Part shown: piece by piece, positions 37,350-46,478 of the stretch
Numbering within the stretch: position 1 is the first letter of the stretch
Layout: each line of letters begins with the position of its first letter
Assembly (NCBI RefSeq): GCF_900114605.1
Contig: NZ_FOTP01000001.1
Coordinates: 620,001 to 684,000 of the forward strand
Reading direction: 5' to 3'
Source: Bradyrhizobium sp. NFR13
Lineage (GTDB): Bacteria; Pseudomonadota; Alphaproteobacteria; Rhizobiales; Xanthobacteraceae
DNA length: 64,000 bases
The notes under the pieces: model-generated
Seen by the model: only the letters and a program-made list of their open reading frames with translations
What the model was told of the DNA's origin: nothing
Database searches by the model: none
Translations under genes and position numbers: made by a program

Positions 37350-37930
37350 TGCCCGGAATTACCCCGTCGCAGACCGTCGGTCCGTTCTACGCCTACGGCC
37401 TGACGCCGAACGGCAAATACGCCTGGAACGACGCCTTCACCAACAACCTGCTGACGCCTGACGTCACCGGCGACAAGATCCGCATCGAAGGCGTGATCTA
37501 TGACGGCGACGGCAAGGTGGTGCCCGACGCCGTGCTGGAAATCTGGCAGGCCGACGCGCAGGGCCGTTTCGCCGATCCGCAGGACACGCGCGGGTTGCCG
37601 AATTCGAGCTTCAAGGGTTTTGGTCGTTCCGGCACCACCGATGCCGGCGAATATTCGTTCGACACCGTCAAGCCAGGCAGCGTGCCCGGCATCGATGGCA
37701 AGCCGCAGGCCCCGCATATCGTGATGGCCGTATTCGGCCGCGGCATGACCATGCAGTCGATGACACGGATCTATTTCGAGGATGAAGCCGCGACAGCGAG
37801 CGACGCGGTGATGAACCTCGTCCCCGCCGATCGTCGTGCCACGCTGATTGCGAAGAAGACTGCAGCGGGCGTCTATCGGTTCGATGTTCACCTGCAGGGT
37901 GACAACGAGACGGTGTTCTTCGACGTGTGA
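37349..37930 (+). CDS. pcaG: Protocatechuate 3,4-dioxygenase alpha subunit
   Basis: A 193-residue alpha subunit, homologous to PcaH but lacking the iron ligands, beginning MPGITPSQTVGPFYAYGLTP. VVPDAVLEIWQADAQGRFADP and SSFKGFGRSGTTDAGEY are typical. The ATG at 37349 is set by overlap with the pcaH stop; the open frame upstream is antisense-free but lies inside pcaH. It is followed by a strong terminator, so it is the last gene of the pcaF-H-G unit. Confidence 0.95.
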   Translation: MPGITPSQTVGPFYAYGLTPNGKYAWNDAFTNNLLTPDVTGDKIRIEGVIYDGDGKVVPDAVLEIWQADAQGRFADPQDTRGLPNSSFKGFGRSGTTDAGEYSFDTVKPGSVPGIDGKPQAPHIVMAVFGRGMTMQSMTRIYFEDEAATASDAVMNLVPADRRATLIAKKTAAGVYRFDVHLQGDNETVFFDV

Positions 37931-37951
37931 TGCGTCACCCGATCGAGACGG

Positions 37952-37979
37952 AAAAGCGGCCTGCGGGCCGCTTTTTTTT
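37952..37979. terminator. Intrinsic terminator after pcaG
   Basis: AAAAGCGGCC and GGCCGCTTTT pair around TGCG, followed by more T residues (eight in all). It ends the pca transcript; the A-run on the left gives it weaker activity for the convergent efflux operon too. Confidence 0.9.
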
Positions 37980-39549
37980 ATTCCATCACCGCCGGATGCT
38001 CGTCCGCGCCCGGCTTCGCCGCTTGCGCGCGCAGGGTCGCCTTGGACGAGCCGATGATCAGCGCCATCGGGATCGCACAGAGCGTCACCAGCATCACCAT
38101 CTGATAATCCAGCCCGAAGGCGATGATCGTGGCCTGCAGCGTGACGATGGCGTCCATCATGGCGCGGCCGCTGTCGGTGGCGAGGTTGATCGCGCTGGTC
38201 ACATTGGGCATCTGCAGCGCATTGCTAAACGGCGTGATGTGCTCGACCAGCACCGCATGGGCCATACGGGTGTTTGAGGTGAGCTGCGCGATCACGATGG
38301 AGATGCCGATCGAACTCGCGACATTGCGCAGCAGCGTGAGCATCGAGGTGCCGTCGGTGCGCAGATGATTTGGCAGCGTCAGGAACGCCACGGTGGACAG
38401 CGGCACGAAGACGAGACCAAGGCCAAATCCCTGCGCGATGGAGACGATCACGATCTCCGGCACGCCGGTCTGGTCGGTCCACATCGACGTAAAGAACAGC
38501 GACACCGACATCAGTGCCATTCCCACCATGATCAGTGTACGCGCCTCGACATATTTCATGATGCGCCCGACCAGCATCATCGCCACGAACGTGCCGGAGC
38601 CACGCGTCGCCAGTAACAGACCTGCCGTGAGGATCGGATAGCCGATCACGTTCTGCAGATAGGGCGATGACAGTGCCATGGTCGAATACAGCACCAGCCC
38701 CATGACGGCCATGAACACGCAGCCGCCGACAAAATTCTTGTCCTTGAAGATGGCGAACTGGATGAACGGCTTCGAGGTCGTGAAGGAATGCGCGAAGAAA
38801 TAATAGAAGCCGATCATCGAGACGATCGCCTCAATGACGATTTCGTTGGATTCCAGCCATCCGAGCTGCTCGCCGCGATCGAGCGCGAGCTGCATTGCAC
38901 CGATGCCGATGGCCAGCGCGCCGAAGCCGAACCAGTCGAATTTCAGTTCTGCATTGGTCTTGGTCTCGTCCATGAAGGCCAGCAGGCCAAATACCGTGAC
39001 GATGCCGAAGGGCAGATTGACGAAGAATACCCAGTGCCAGGAATAGGTTTCGGTCAGCCAGGCGCCCAATGAAGGCCCCATGATCGGGCCGAGCATCACG
39101 CCCATGCCCCAGATCGACATCGCCTTGGCGCGCTCATGCAGCGCATAGCTGTCGAGCATCACCGCCTGCGACAGCGGCACGAGTGCCGCGCCGAACACGC
39201 CCTGCAACAGGCGAAAGCCGACCATCTGGTTGATGTCCTGCGCGAGGCCACACAGCACCGAGGCGACCGTGAAGCCCGCCGAACAGACAATGAATATCTT
39301 CTTGCGGCCGAACCGGTTGGCGATCCAGCCGACCGGCGCAGTCATGATAGCCGCAGCCACGATATAGGAGGTCAGCACCCAGTTGACCTGATCCTGCGAC
39401 GCCGACAGCGTGCCTTGCATATAGGGCAGCGCCACATTGGCAATCGTGGTGTCGAGCGCCTGCATGATGGTCGCGGTCATGGCGCAGATCGTCACCATGT
39501 TCCGGCGAAAGCCGGGGACCGCACTGGGAGATGGCGCCGACGTGGTCAT
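37978..39549 (-). CDS. emrB: EmrB/QacA-type MFS multidrug efflux transporter
   Basis: A 523-residue DHA2-family transporter with about 14 membrane helices. Motif A-like GWIANRFGRKKIF (residues 75-90), motif C-like GVMLGPIMGPSLGAWL and the start TICAMTATIMQALDTTIANVALPYMQG are diagnostic. It exports toxic compounds by proton antiport through a channel made with the adaptor encoded upstream. It lies 4 bases after the emrA stop in a marR-emrA-emrB operon. Confidence 0.93.
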   Translation of the reverse strand: MTTSAPSPSAVPGFRRNMVTICAMTATIMQALDTTIANVALPYMQGTLSASQDQVNWVLTSYIVAAAIMTAPVGWIANRFGRKKIFIVCSAGFTVASVLCGLAQDINQMVGFRLLQGVFGAALVPLSQAVMLDSYALHERAKAMSIWGMGVMLGPIMGPSLGAWLTETYSWHWVFFVNLPFGIVTVFGLLAFMDETKTNAELKFDWFGFGALAIGIGAMQLALDRGEQLGWLESNEIVIEAIVSMIGFYYFFAHSFTTSKPFIQFAIFKDKNFVGGCVFMAVMGLVLYSTMALSSPYLQNVIGYPILTAGLLLATRGSGTFVAMMLVGRIMKYVEARTLIMVGMALMSVSLFFTSMWTDQTGVPEIVIVSIAQGFGLGLVFVPLSTVAFLTLPNHLRTDGTSMLTLLRNVASSIGISIVIAQLTSNTRMAHAVLVEHITPFSNALQMPNVTSAINLATDSGRAMMDAIVTLQATIIAFGLDYQMVMLVTLCAIPMALIIGSSKATLRAQAAKPGADEHPAVME

Positions 39550-39553
39550 CGGA

Positions 39554-40723
39554 TCAGTCCTGACTCGCCTTGACCGACTCAGCCTTGGCTGACGAAAGCC
39601 CGAGCAGGCCTGCCAGCGAGCGATGATGCTTGGTATCGATGGTCGTGTAGGTGCTCATGCCGGCCTTCAGCCGTTTCACGAACGGATCGTTATGGTCGAG
39701 ATAGATCCGCACCGGCACGCGCTGCACGACCTTGACGAAATTACCCGTGGCATTCTGCGGCGGCAGGATCGCGAATTGCGCGCCGGTGCCAGGGCTCAGC
39801 GAACCGACAGTGCCCTTGAAGGCATGGTTCGGGAACGCATCGACATCGATCTCCACGGTCTGGCCGACGGCGATGTAAGTGAAATCAGATTCCTTCAGAT
39901 TGGCATCGACCCATGGCCTGTTGTCGTCGATCACCGTGAGGATCGGCGTGCCGGCCATCGCGAAGCGGCCGAGCTGGATGTTATCGACCTGCGTCGCGAC
40001 GCCGGAGATCGGCGCCTTCAGCACGGTGTGGTCGAGATTGCGCTGCGCCTGATCGAGCGCCGACTGCGCCTGCGCGTAAGGCGGGAACTGAGCCAACGGC
40101 AGGTCGGGATTGCCGAGCAACTGGTTCATCGAGGTCGCGAGCTGCTGCCTCAGGAGTTCGAGCTGCGCTTTCGCGGTCACCGCCGCCGTCGCCGCATTGT
40201 CGAGATCGAGCTGCGAGCCGAAATTGCTCTTGACCAGGGTCGACTTGCGTTCGACGTCGCGCTGTTTGAAGTCGACGCCCTGCTGTGCCAGATCCTGCAT
40301 CTGGCCGTAGATCTTCACGTTGCTGACGAGGTTGTCATAAGTGGTTTTTGCCTGCGCCAGCTTGGCCCTGGCATCGTCGAGCGCGAGCCGGAACGGCACC
40401 GGGTCAATCTCGAACAGCACGTCGCCTTCTTTGACATGCTGGCCTTCGCGCACGACGACCTTGTCGACCTTGCCGGAAATATCCGGCGTGATCAGCACCT
40501 TCTGCGCGCCGACATAGGCGTCGTCGGTGCCGACATAACGGCCACCCGAAAGATAGAACGCAACGCCGCCGACCAGAACCACAGCCGGCAACACGACCAG
40601 CAGCAGCGACCGGCGATAGCGCTTCAGGAAACCTTTCGCGCCCTGACGCTGCGTAGTCGCGGCGCCATCGGATCCGCCCTCGGGCGCATCCTTGTCGGGA
40701 AATTTCAGCACGGGCTCAGCCAT
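39554..40723 (-). CDS. emrA: EmrA/HlyD-family membrane fusion protein
   Basis: A 389-residue periplasmic adaptor with one N-terminal membrane helix (residues 36-56, LLLVVLPAVVLVGGVAFYLSG), a lipoyl/barrel-sandwich half (VVVREGQHVKEGDVLFEIDP), a long coiled-coil hairpin and the returning half KAPISGVATQVDNIQLG. It links EmrB to an outer-membrane TolC-type channel. Its start overlaps the marR stop by 8 bases, so it is translated with the regulator. Confidence 0.92.
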   Translation of the reverse strand: MAEPVLKFPDKDAPEGGSDGAATTQRQGAKGFLKRYRRSLLLVVLPAVVLVGGVAFYLSGGRYVGTDDAYVGAQKVLITPDISGKVDKVVVREGQHVKEGDVLFEIDPVPFRLALDDARAKLAQAKTTYDNLVSNVKIYGQMQDLAQQGVDFKQRDVERKSTLVKSNFGSQLDLDNAATAAVTAKAQLELLRQQLATSMNQLLGNPDLPLAQFPPYAQAQSALDQAQRNLDHTVLKAPISGVATQVDNIQLGRFAMAGTPILTVIDDNRPWVDANLKESDFTYIAVGQTVEIDVDAFPNHAFKGTVGSLSPGTGAQFAILPPQNATGNFVKVVQRVPVRIYLDHNDPFVKRLKAGMSTYTTIDTKHHRSLAGLLGLSSAKAESVKASQD

Positions 40724-41195
40724 AGACTTGTTCCTTGGTCTTTGTGGCTGCGGGGTTCAGCGCAGCACGGATATTGTCTTTGATGGTTTCGAGATGCGCG
40801 ACCAGCTGGTGCATGTCGGCCTCGCTCACGCCGTCGAACGCGACCTGCATCAGGTTGCCGCGCAGCACCGCCAGCTTGGCCGTCAGCGGGCGCGCAGCCT
40901 CGGTGAGATAGAGGCGCTTGATGCGGCGGTCGGTATCGTCATTGCGGCGTTCGATCAGGCCGCTGTCGCAGAGCTTGTCGATCAGCCGCGTCAGGCTGAT
41001 CGGCGCCATTTCCATGGCGTCCGCGAGATCGGTCTGTTTTTGCCCCTCATTGCGCTCGACCTTGGCGAGCACCGCCCATTGAGCGCGGGTCATGCCGAAC
41101 TGGCGCGCTTCCTTGTCCGCCAGCTGTCGCAACATGCGCTGGGTCTCGAACAAGGCGGACAGGAAATCGGTGCCGGTGTCAGGCTGGCAGGACAT
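40716..41195 (-). CDS. MarR-family transcriptional regulator
   Basis: A 159-residue MarR regulator with a winged helix: MTRAQWAVLAKVERNEGQKQTDLADAMEMAPISLTRLIDKLCDSGLIERRNDDTDRRIKR divides into helix, recognition helix and wing between residues 42 and 100. It is the first gene of the efflux operon and probably represses it until a drug or aromatic ligand binds. ATG 41195 follows GGAGCGCC; an upstream extension would run through the operator. A double palindrome lies 21-41 bases upstream of the start. Confidence 0.9.
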   Translation of the reverse strand: MSCQPDTGTDFLSALFETQRMLRQLADKEARQFGMTRAQWAVLAKVERNEGQKQTDLADAMEMAPISLTRLIDKLCDSGLIERRNDDTDRRIKRLYLTEAARPLTAKLAVLRGNLMQVAFDGVSEADMHQLVAHLETIKDNIRAALNPAATKTKEQVYG

Positions 41196-41215
41196 GGAGG
41201 CGCTCCGTAAACTTA

Positions 41216-41236
41216 GCTTATTATAAGCAAGCTTAT
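41216..41236. promoter_or_regulatory. Probable MarR operator: two overlapping palindromes
   Basis: GCTTA-TTA-TAAGC (41216-41228) and ATAAGC-AA-GCTTAT (41223-41236) share the middle TAAGC arm. Both lie in the promoter region of the marR-emrAB operon, which suits autoregulation by the MarR protein. Confidence 0.65.
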
Positions 41237-41324
41237 GAATAACGCATCGGTAGACGATACGACGCAGCCCCGCGACTAGCGCATGGCTAGGTCTCCCGGG
41301 CCTCCCCAAAATGGGCGGCACAGC

Positions 41325-41350
41325 AAAAAGCCCGGCACGAGGCCGGGCTT
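41325..41350 (-). terminator. Intrinsic terminator of the outer-membrane protein gene
   Basis: On the minus strand AAGCCCGGC and GCCGGGCTT pair around CTCGT and are followed by TTTTT. It lies 22 bases past the stop of the outer-membrane protein gene. Confidence 0.9.
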
Positions 41351-41371
41351 GAGGTCGTCAGGAGGAAAGGA

Positions 41372-42217
41372 TCAGTATTTGGCGACGACCGCGGGGCTGA
41401 AGGCGTAATTGATGCCGGCGCGGAAGACGTGGTCATGGAAGCCGACCGAGGTCTGGTTGGCCGTCCCTCCGAAATAGGTCGCCGAGCCCAGATCGAGATA
41501 CAGATATTCGAGCTTGGCCGACCAGTTGGTGCCGAACTTCTTTTCCAGACCGGCGCCCAGGGTCCAACCGACACGGGTCTGCGATTCCGACAGTAACGTG
41601 CCGGGAACTGTTACTGCAGCGCCGGCGGGTGTCGTACCCTGCGATCCCGGCCCAAACAATTGACCGGTCACGGTCGTCTGTGTCGAATACTTGACCTCGC
41701 CGACAGCGAGACCGCCGGTGCCGTAGAGCAGCAGATCCGGCGTTGCCAGCAGGCCGACGCGGCCGCGGAAGGTCGCGAACCACGGGAAGCTCCAAGAGCT
41801 GTTGGCCGATGTCTGCGTCAACAGATTGAAGTCACCGCCCAGCACGGTGGTCCGCAGCGAACTCACTGGAGAGTTCGCGCTGCCACGTTCACCGGTCCCC
41901 TGGATATCGGCTTCGAGACCGACGACCCATGTGCGATCGAGTTGCCAGTTGTAGCCGATCTGGCCGCCGCCGAGGCCGCCATTGACGTCCTGCTTGACCG
42001 GCGACGCAAAGGCGGTGCCTGGCAGGAAAGTGGCGTCGCCCTTGCCCCAGCTGTAGCCGCCGTTGAGACCGACATAGAATCCGGTCCAGTTGATACCGGG
42101 GTCCACCAGCACCGGCGCCTTGGCGTACATGCGGGGCGACAGATCCGCAGCGCCAGCGGTCGACGAAAATGCCATGATGGCGAGGCCTGCAGCGGCCAAT
42201 ACGGTGCGTTTCACCAT
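41372..42217 (-). CDS. Outer-membrane beta-barrel protein (Omp25/Omp31-like)
   Basis: A 281-residue outer-membrane protein. Signal peptide MVKRTVLAAAGLAIMAFSSTAGA (residues 1-23) is followed by DLSPRMYAKAPVL, then repeated amphipathic strands beginning NWTGFYVGLNGGYSWGKG and ending NYAFSPAVVAKY with a terminal aromatic, the hallmark of barrel assembly. The family is the porin-like Omp25/31 proteins abundant in Rhizobiales. ATG 42217 follows GGAGACTG; the open frame upstream lacks any signal. It ends in a strong terminator. Confidence 0.9.
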   Translation of the reverse strand: MVKRTVLAAAGLAIMAFSSTAGAADLSPRMYAKAPVLVDPGINWTGFYVGLNGGYSWGKGDATFLPGTAFASPVKQDVNGGLGGGQIGYNWQLDRTWVVGLEADIQGTGERGSANSPVSSLRTTVLGGDFNLLTQTSANSSWSFPWFATFRGRVGLLATPDLLLYGTGGLAVGEVKYSTQTTVTGQLFGPGSQGTTPAGAAVTVPGTLLSESQTRVGWTLGAGLEKKFGTNWSAKLEYLYLDLGSATYFGGTANQTSVGFHDHVFRAGINYAFSPAVVAKY

Positions 42218-42473
42218 CAGTCTCCTCAACAACAGATCAACGAAGGCAGGCCGAAGGCCCTGCTTCGATGATGTGTAGTTGAATGAGACATCAGCGACTT
42301 GGAACGGGCGCGACGCAGCAGGACTGGGCGAGACTGGCGCGCAATTCGTTCTGCTTGTTGCGTTCAGGCCACATGGCGCATCGCGAACGATCAAAGACAG
42401 AAATGCCCGAAAGCGCGCTAACGGCGATCAGTATGAACGTGATCCGGTACTGGCCCGACCAAGATGTAGTTCA

Positions 42474-43469
42474 ATGCTTGCAGGACTGATCCTCGTGACT
42501 TCAAGGCCCGGTCCCGAAACGCCCGATTCATCAATCGCGGCTGCTTCCGAAAATCTGCCGACACCGCAGCTCCAATTCGGGCACCTGACATTCAACGTCG
42601 AATCCCCTCATCCTGCGGTCTCTCCGTTTTCGACCGATACTGCATTGCACAGGTTGCCGGGCGCGATTGTTTTTATCGGCACGGGATTTCCGGCGAACAA
42701 TCGCATGCCGGATGTTGCGATTGCGCCATCGCCCGACGCTGTCGTCTTTGCAGTTGTTCTGAAAGGTCGTGCTCGCGCATCGCAGCATGGCCGCGAAGAA
42801 ATCATCGAACAGGACCACGCGGTCTTGATGACAACCAGGGACGCCGGCTGGCATACGTCATCGCGTGAGACGCAGCATATGATCGTTCAGATCGACCGTG
42901 CCGCGCTGGCGATCAAGGTGCCTAATCTCAGCACCTGGTTCATGCGAGCTCTGTTCCTAGAGACGCAGACGTTGCGGCTGTTGATGGCGCATTGTCAGGA
43001 AGCAATCGACCTCGACGAGTCCGCCCCCACCCATCTTCAACACCATGTCGTGGCCGATCTGTGCAGCCTGATCGCATTTCTGATCATCGGTTGGGACAAC
43101 CGCTCCGAGGCGTCTCCGCCTTCCAGCACCCGCATGCTGCGCTTGCAGGCGATCAAGGCAGCCATCGAAACAGGCCTCGGAAATCACGGCCTCTCGGCCG
43201 ATACGCTGGCGGCGGCTCAGAAAATCTCGCCGGACTATGTCCGCAAGCTGTTTCGCGAACACGGCCTCAGCCTGTCGGAATATTTGCTCGAACGGCGTCT
43301 GGCCCTTGCTCATGCATTGCTACTCGACCCATTGCGGGCCGATGAGCGGATCGGGAAGATCGCGGACGAGGCCGGCTTCAACGATTTGTCGTATTTCAAC
43401 CGGACATTCCGGCGCCGATATGCCACCTCGCCATCGGATCTGCGCCGGGAGCGCAAGAGCTCCACCTGA
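42474..43469 (+). CDS. AraC-family transcriptional regulator
   Basis: The C-terminal third (about residues 230-331) is an AraC/XylS double HTH: LAAAQKISPDYVRKLFREHGLSLSEYLLERRLALA then IGKIADEAGFNDLSYFNRTFRRRYATSPSDLRRER, each shown here as separate helices. The N-terminal part is cupin-like (AraC-binding-like, about residues 80-200), giving an AraC activator whose inducer is unknown. The start is uncertain: ATG 42474 gives 331 residues, typical of the family, but has a weak ribosome site; an upstream frame is open to 42279. It diverges from the outer-membrane protein gene. Confidence 0.85.
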   Translation: MLAGLILVTSRPGPETPDSSIAAASENLPTPQLQFGHLTFNVESPHPAVSPFSTDTALHRLPGAIVFIGTGFPANNRMPDVAIAPSPDAVVFAVVLKGRARASQHGREEIIEQDHAVLMTTRDAGWHTSSRETQHMIVQIDRAALAIKVPNLSTWFMRALFLETQTLRLLMAHCQEAIDLDESAPTHLQHHVVADLCSLIAFLIIGWDNRSEASPPSSTRMLRLQAIKAAIETGLGNHGLSADTLAAAQKISPDYVRKLFREHGLSLSEYLLERRLALAHALLLDPLRADERIGKIADEAGFNDLSYFNRTFRRRYATSPSDLRRERKSST

Positions 43470-43627
43470 TCCGGCCCGGTATCGCCCGTTCAACCTTTGC
43501 AATCGCCCCGCTGCCCCCCATCTGCAGGGAACGCTCGTCGTTTGGCCGCGCAGGATTTGGTGTAAGACTGGGGCCCAGCGCCAAAAAGACGGGCACAATC
43601 ACAGCCAACGGGTTAAGCTAGCTTTAT

Positions 43628-44113
43628 ATGGCAGTTCCGAAACCAACTTTCCCGGCTCCTGGCCACGATCACGACCGCTGTACAGCGGACGCGATGCATC
43701 ATGCCGAGCATGTCTGCGCGGCCCGGTCGCAAAAGCTGACCCCGATCCGCCGGCAGGTGCTTGAAGCGCTGCTCGCGAGCCATCGGCCGCTTGGGGCCTA
43801 CGAGATCATCGATGAGCTGGCCAAGACCACTTCGCGTCCGGCCCCCATCACCGTGTACCGCGCACTTGATTTCCTGATGGAGAACGGCCTCGTTCACCGT
43901 ATCGAGAGCCGCAACGCTTTCCTGGCCTGCGCGCACGACCACGGCACCGCCTCGATGGTCGCGTTTCTGATCTGTGACCAATGCGGGTCGGTCGGCGAAG
44001 TGCCGGCCACGAAAGTTGCGCAGAGCCTGAATGATGCCGCACGGACGACTGGCTTCGTCCCGAAACTGTCTGTTGTCGAAATCACCGGAACCTGCGCGCA
44101 CTGTCAGGCGTGA
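43628..44113 (+). CDS. zur: Fur-family zinc uptake regulator (Zur)
   Basis: A 161-residue Fur-family repressor. The N-terminal winged helix is LTPIRRQVLEALLASHRPL to ITVYRALDFLMENGLVHRI; the structural zinc site is C116/C119 (ICDQCG) and C156/C159 (CAHCQ), with a further metal site including C101, H103 and H105 (CAHDHG). This Cys4 and Cys-His arrangement is that of Zur rather than Fur or Irr. It would repress zinc uptake genes, none of which are in this window. Confidence 0.85.
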   Translation: MAVPKPTFPAPGHDHDRCTADAMHHAEHVCAARSQKLTPIRRQVLEALLASHRPLGAYEIIDELAKTTSRPAPITVYRALDFLMENGLVHRIESRNAFLACAHDHGTASMVAFLICDQCGSVGEVPATKVAQSLNDAARTTGFVPKLSVVEITGTCAHCQA

Positions 44114-44155
44114 CGATCCCATAACAACACGGCGACAAGCCGGGCCCGAGGCTTC

Positions 44156-45070
44156 ATGTCTGCAGAAACCATCATCAGCCCACCCGGCGGACGCGCACTC
44201 ACCGCCGGCGCTATCGCCCTCGTGCTGATGCTGTGCCTGACCTGGGGCTTCAACCAGATCGCCATCAAGCTGGTGCTGCACGATATCCCGCCTTACACGC
44301 AGGCGATGCTGCGCTCGGCCGGCGCGCTGCTCGTCATTTTGGCCATCGCGCGGGCCCGCGGCGTCAAGCTGTTCGAGCGCGACGGCACGCTGAAAGCGGG
44401 CCTGTTCGCCGGCGTGCTGTTCGGCATCGAATTCGTGCTGATCTTTCACGGCCTGCAATTCACGACAGCCTCGCGCGCCGCGGTTTTCCTCTACACGATG
44501 CCGTTCTTCGTCGCTTTCGGTGCCTATCAGTTCCTGGGTGAGCGTCTGCGCCCGGTGCAATGGGCCGGACTCGCAGTGAGTTTCGCCGGAGTCGCCGTGG
44601 CCATCGGCGTCCCGCAGCCCGATGTCACCACCGATGTCCTGATGGGGGATCTGATGATCGTCGCCGGTGCAGGGCTGTGGGCCGCGACCACGCTGGTGGT
44701 CAAGATGACGCCACTCCTCTACGCACCGCCCGAGAAGGCACTGGGATACCAAGTCGGGCTGTCTGTCCCGATTCTGGGCCTGGCGGCGCTGCTCGCGGGC
44801 GAGACCGTGACCCGGGTTCCCGGCCCGCTGGCGCTGTCCCTGCTCTCGTTTCAGGCCTTCTGGGTGGTCGGCTTCACGTTTTTGCTCTGGTTCGGGCTGA
44901 TCAAGACCTATTCCGCCAGCAAATTGTCGGCTTTTACCTTCATCACCCCTTTGTTTGGCGTCGCGGCGGGCTATCTCATCATGGGCGACCACCTGACCCC
45001 CGCCTTCGGCCTCGCTGCGCTATTGGTCATCGCCGGGCTGGTTCTCGTTAACCGACCAGTCAGGGCCTAG
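44156..45070 (+). CDS. DMT/EamA-family transporter
   Basis: A 304-residue inner-membrane protein with ten hydrophobic segments in two EamA halves: residues about 20-150 ([20 protein letters not shown]) and 160-300 ([18 protein letters not shown]). Family members export amino acids, nucleosides or drugs. It follows zur by 42 bases on the same strand and could be co-transcribed, though no link to zinc is visible. The solute is unknown. Confidence 0.87.
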   Translation: MSAETIISPPGGRALTAGAIALVLMLCLTWGFNQIAIKLVLHDIPPYTQAMLRSAGALLVILAIARARGVKLFERDGTLKAGLFAGVLFGIEFVLIFHGLQFTTASRAAVFLYTMPFFVAFGAYQFLGERLRPVQWAGLAVSFAGVAVAIGVPQPDVTTDVLMGDLMIVAGAGLWAATTLVVKMTPLLYAPPEKALGYQVGLSVPILGLAALLAGETVTRVPGPLALSLLSFQAFWVVGFTFLLWFGLIKTYSASKLSAFTFITPLFGVAAGYLIMGDHLTPAFGLAALLVIAGLVLVNRPVRA

Positions 45071-45119
45071 GCCACTAACGCATTGCTGGATGTCATCTAA
45101 ATCTGATATTCGAGACCCC

Positions 45120-46403
45120 ATGAACAAGATTGAAATTCCGTCTGATATCGCCGGACCGGCGCCCCGGCACCTCACCACACAGGTCATGGTTGGCAACGTC
45201 GCCGTCGGCGGCGGCGCCCCGATTGTCGTGCAGTCGATGACCAACACCGACACGGCCGACATCCAGGGCACCATCGACCAGGTCGCAGCGCTGTCGCGCG
45301 CGGGCTCGGAAATGGTCCGCATCACCGTCGACCGCGACGAGGCCGCAGCCGCCGTTCCGCATATCCGCGAAGCGCTCGACAAACAGGGCATCACCACGCC
45401 GCTGGTCGGCGACTTCCACTATATCGGCCACAAGCTGCTCGCCGAATATCCGGCCTGCGCCGCAGCGCTCGATAAATACCGCATCAATCCGGGCAATGTC
45501 GGCTTCAAGAGTAAGCGCGACAGTCAGTTCGCCGACATCATCGAGATCGCGAACAAGAACAACAAGGCCGTCCGCATCGGCGCGAACTGGGGTTCGCTCG
45601 ATCAGGAACTGCTCACCAAGCTGATGGACGAGAACGCGCTGTCCCCGAATCCGAAGGACGTTCGCGCCGTGACGCGTGAAGCGATGGTGCAGTCGGCATT
45701 GCTGTCGGCCGCCCGCGCGCAGGAACTCGGCATGCCGAAGAACAAGATGATCCTCTCCGCCAAGGTCTCGGCGGTGCAGGACCTCATCGCGGTCTATCAG
45801 ACGCTGGCCTCGCGCTCTGACTATGCGATCCATCTGGGCCTCACGGAAGCCGGCATGGGCTCGAAGGGCATCGTCGCCTCCTCGGCCGCGCTCGGCATTC
45901 TGTTGCAGCAGGGCATCGGCGACACCATCCGCATTTCGCTCACCCCCGAGCCCGGCGGCGATCGCACGCTGGAAGTTCAGGTTGCGCAGGAACTGCTGCA
46001 GACCATGGGCTTCCGCACCTTCGTGCCACTGGTCGCTGCCTGCCCCGGTTGCGGCCGCACTACCTCGACCACGTTCCAGGAACTGGCGCGTTCGATCCAG
46101 GATTTCATCCGCATCGAAATGCCGACCTGGAAGACGCAATATCCGGGCGTCGAGAACCTCAACGTCGCGGTCATGGGCTGCATCGTGAATGGCCCCGGCG
46201 AATCCAAACACGCCAATATCGGCATCTCACTGCCCGGCACCGGCGAAAGCCCGGCGGCGCCGGTGTTCGTCGACGGCGAGAAATTCCGCACCCTGCGCGG
46301 TCCGACCATCGCAGCCGACTTCAAGGCGCTGGTGATCGATTATATCGACCAGCGCTATGGCAAGGGCAGCAAGACGCCGGAAGTCGTGACTGCGGCGGAG
46401 TAA
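45120..46403 (+). CDS. ispG: (E)-4-hydroxy-3-methylbut-2-enyl-diphosphate synthase
   Basis: A 427-residue IspG/GcpE of the MEP isoprenoid pathway, reductively opening MEcPP to HMBPP with a 4Fe-4S cluster. Cluster cysteines are in CPGCGRT (near residue 310) and the Cys of [10 protein letters not shown] (near 353), where the following Glu is the cluster's fourth ligand. The start [19 protein letters not shown] is typical. ATG 45120 is preferred by family length; ATG 45090 is also in frame, and both ribosome sites are weak. A strong terminator follows. Confidence 0.95.
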   Translation: MNKIEIPSDIAGPAPRHLTTQVMVGNVAVGGGAPIVVQSMTNTDTADIQGTIDQVAALSRAGSEMVRITVDRDEAAAAVPHIREALDKQGITTPLVGDFHYIGHKLLAEYPACAAALDKYRINPGNVGFKSKRDSQFADIIEIANKNNKAVRIGANWGSLDQELLTKLMDENALSPNPKDVRAVTREAMVQSALLSAARAQELGMPKNKMILSAKVSAVQDLIAVYQTLASRSDYAIHLGLTEAGMGSKGIVASSAALGILLQQGIGDTIRISLTPEPGGDRTLEVQVAQELLQTMGFRTFVPLVAACPGCGRTTSTTFQELARSIQDFIRIEMPTWKTQYPGVENLNVAVMGCIVNGPGESKHANIGISLPGTGESPAAPVFVDGEKFRTLRGPTIAADFKALVIDYIDQRYGKGSKTPEVVTAAE

Positions 46404-46426
46404 GCCACGCCACTCAAATGCAAACT

Positions 46427-46457
46427 GAAACGGCCGGGCATTGTCCCGGCCGTTTTC
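46427..46457 (+). terminator. Intrinsic terminator after ispG
   Basis: AACGGCCGGG (46429-46438) and CCCGGCCGTT (46445-46454) pair around CATTGT, followed by TTCGTTTG; the A-run on the left lets it also serve the convergent antiporter gene. Confidence 0.85.
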
Positions 46458-46478
46458 GTTTGTGCGGCTGATAGCTAC

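Noticed and set aside
43613-44992. 459-codon minus-strand open frame
   Set aside because: It is fully antisense to zur and the EamA transporter, whose motifs are unmistakable; its translation is Gln/Arg/His-rich and typical of a high-GC shadow frame.
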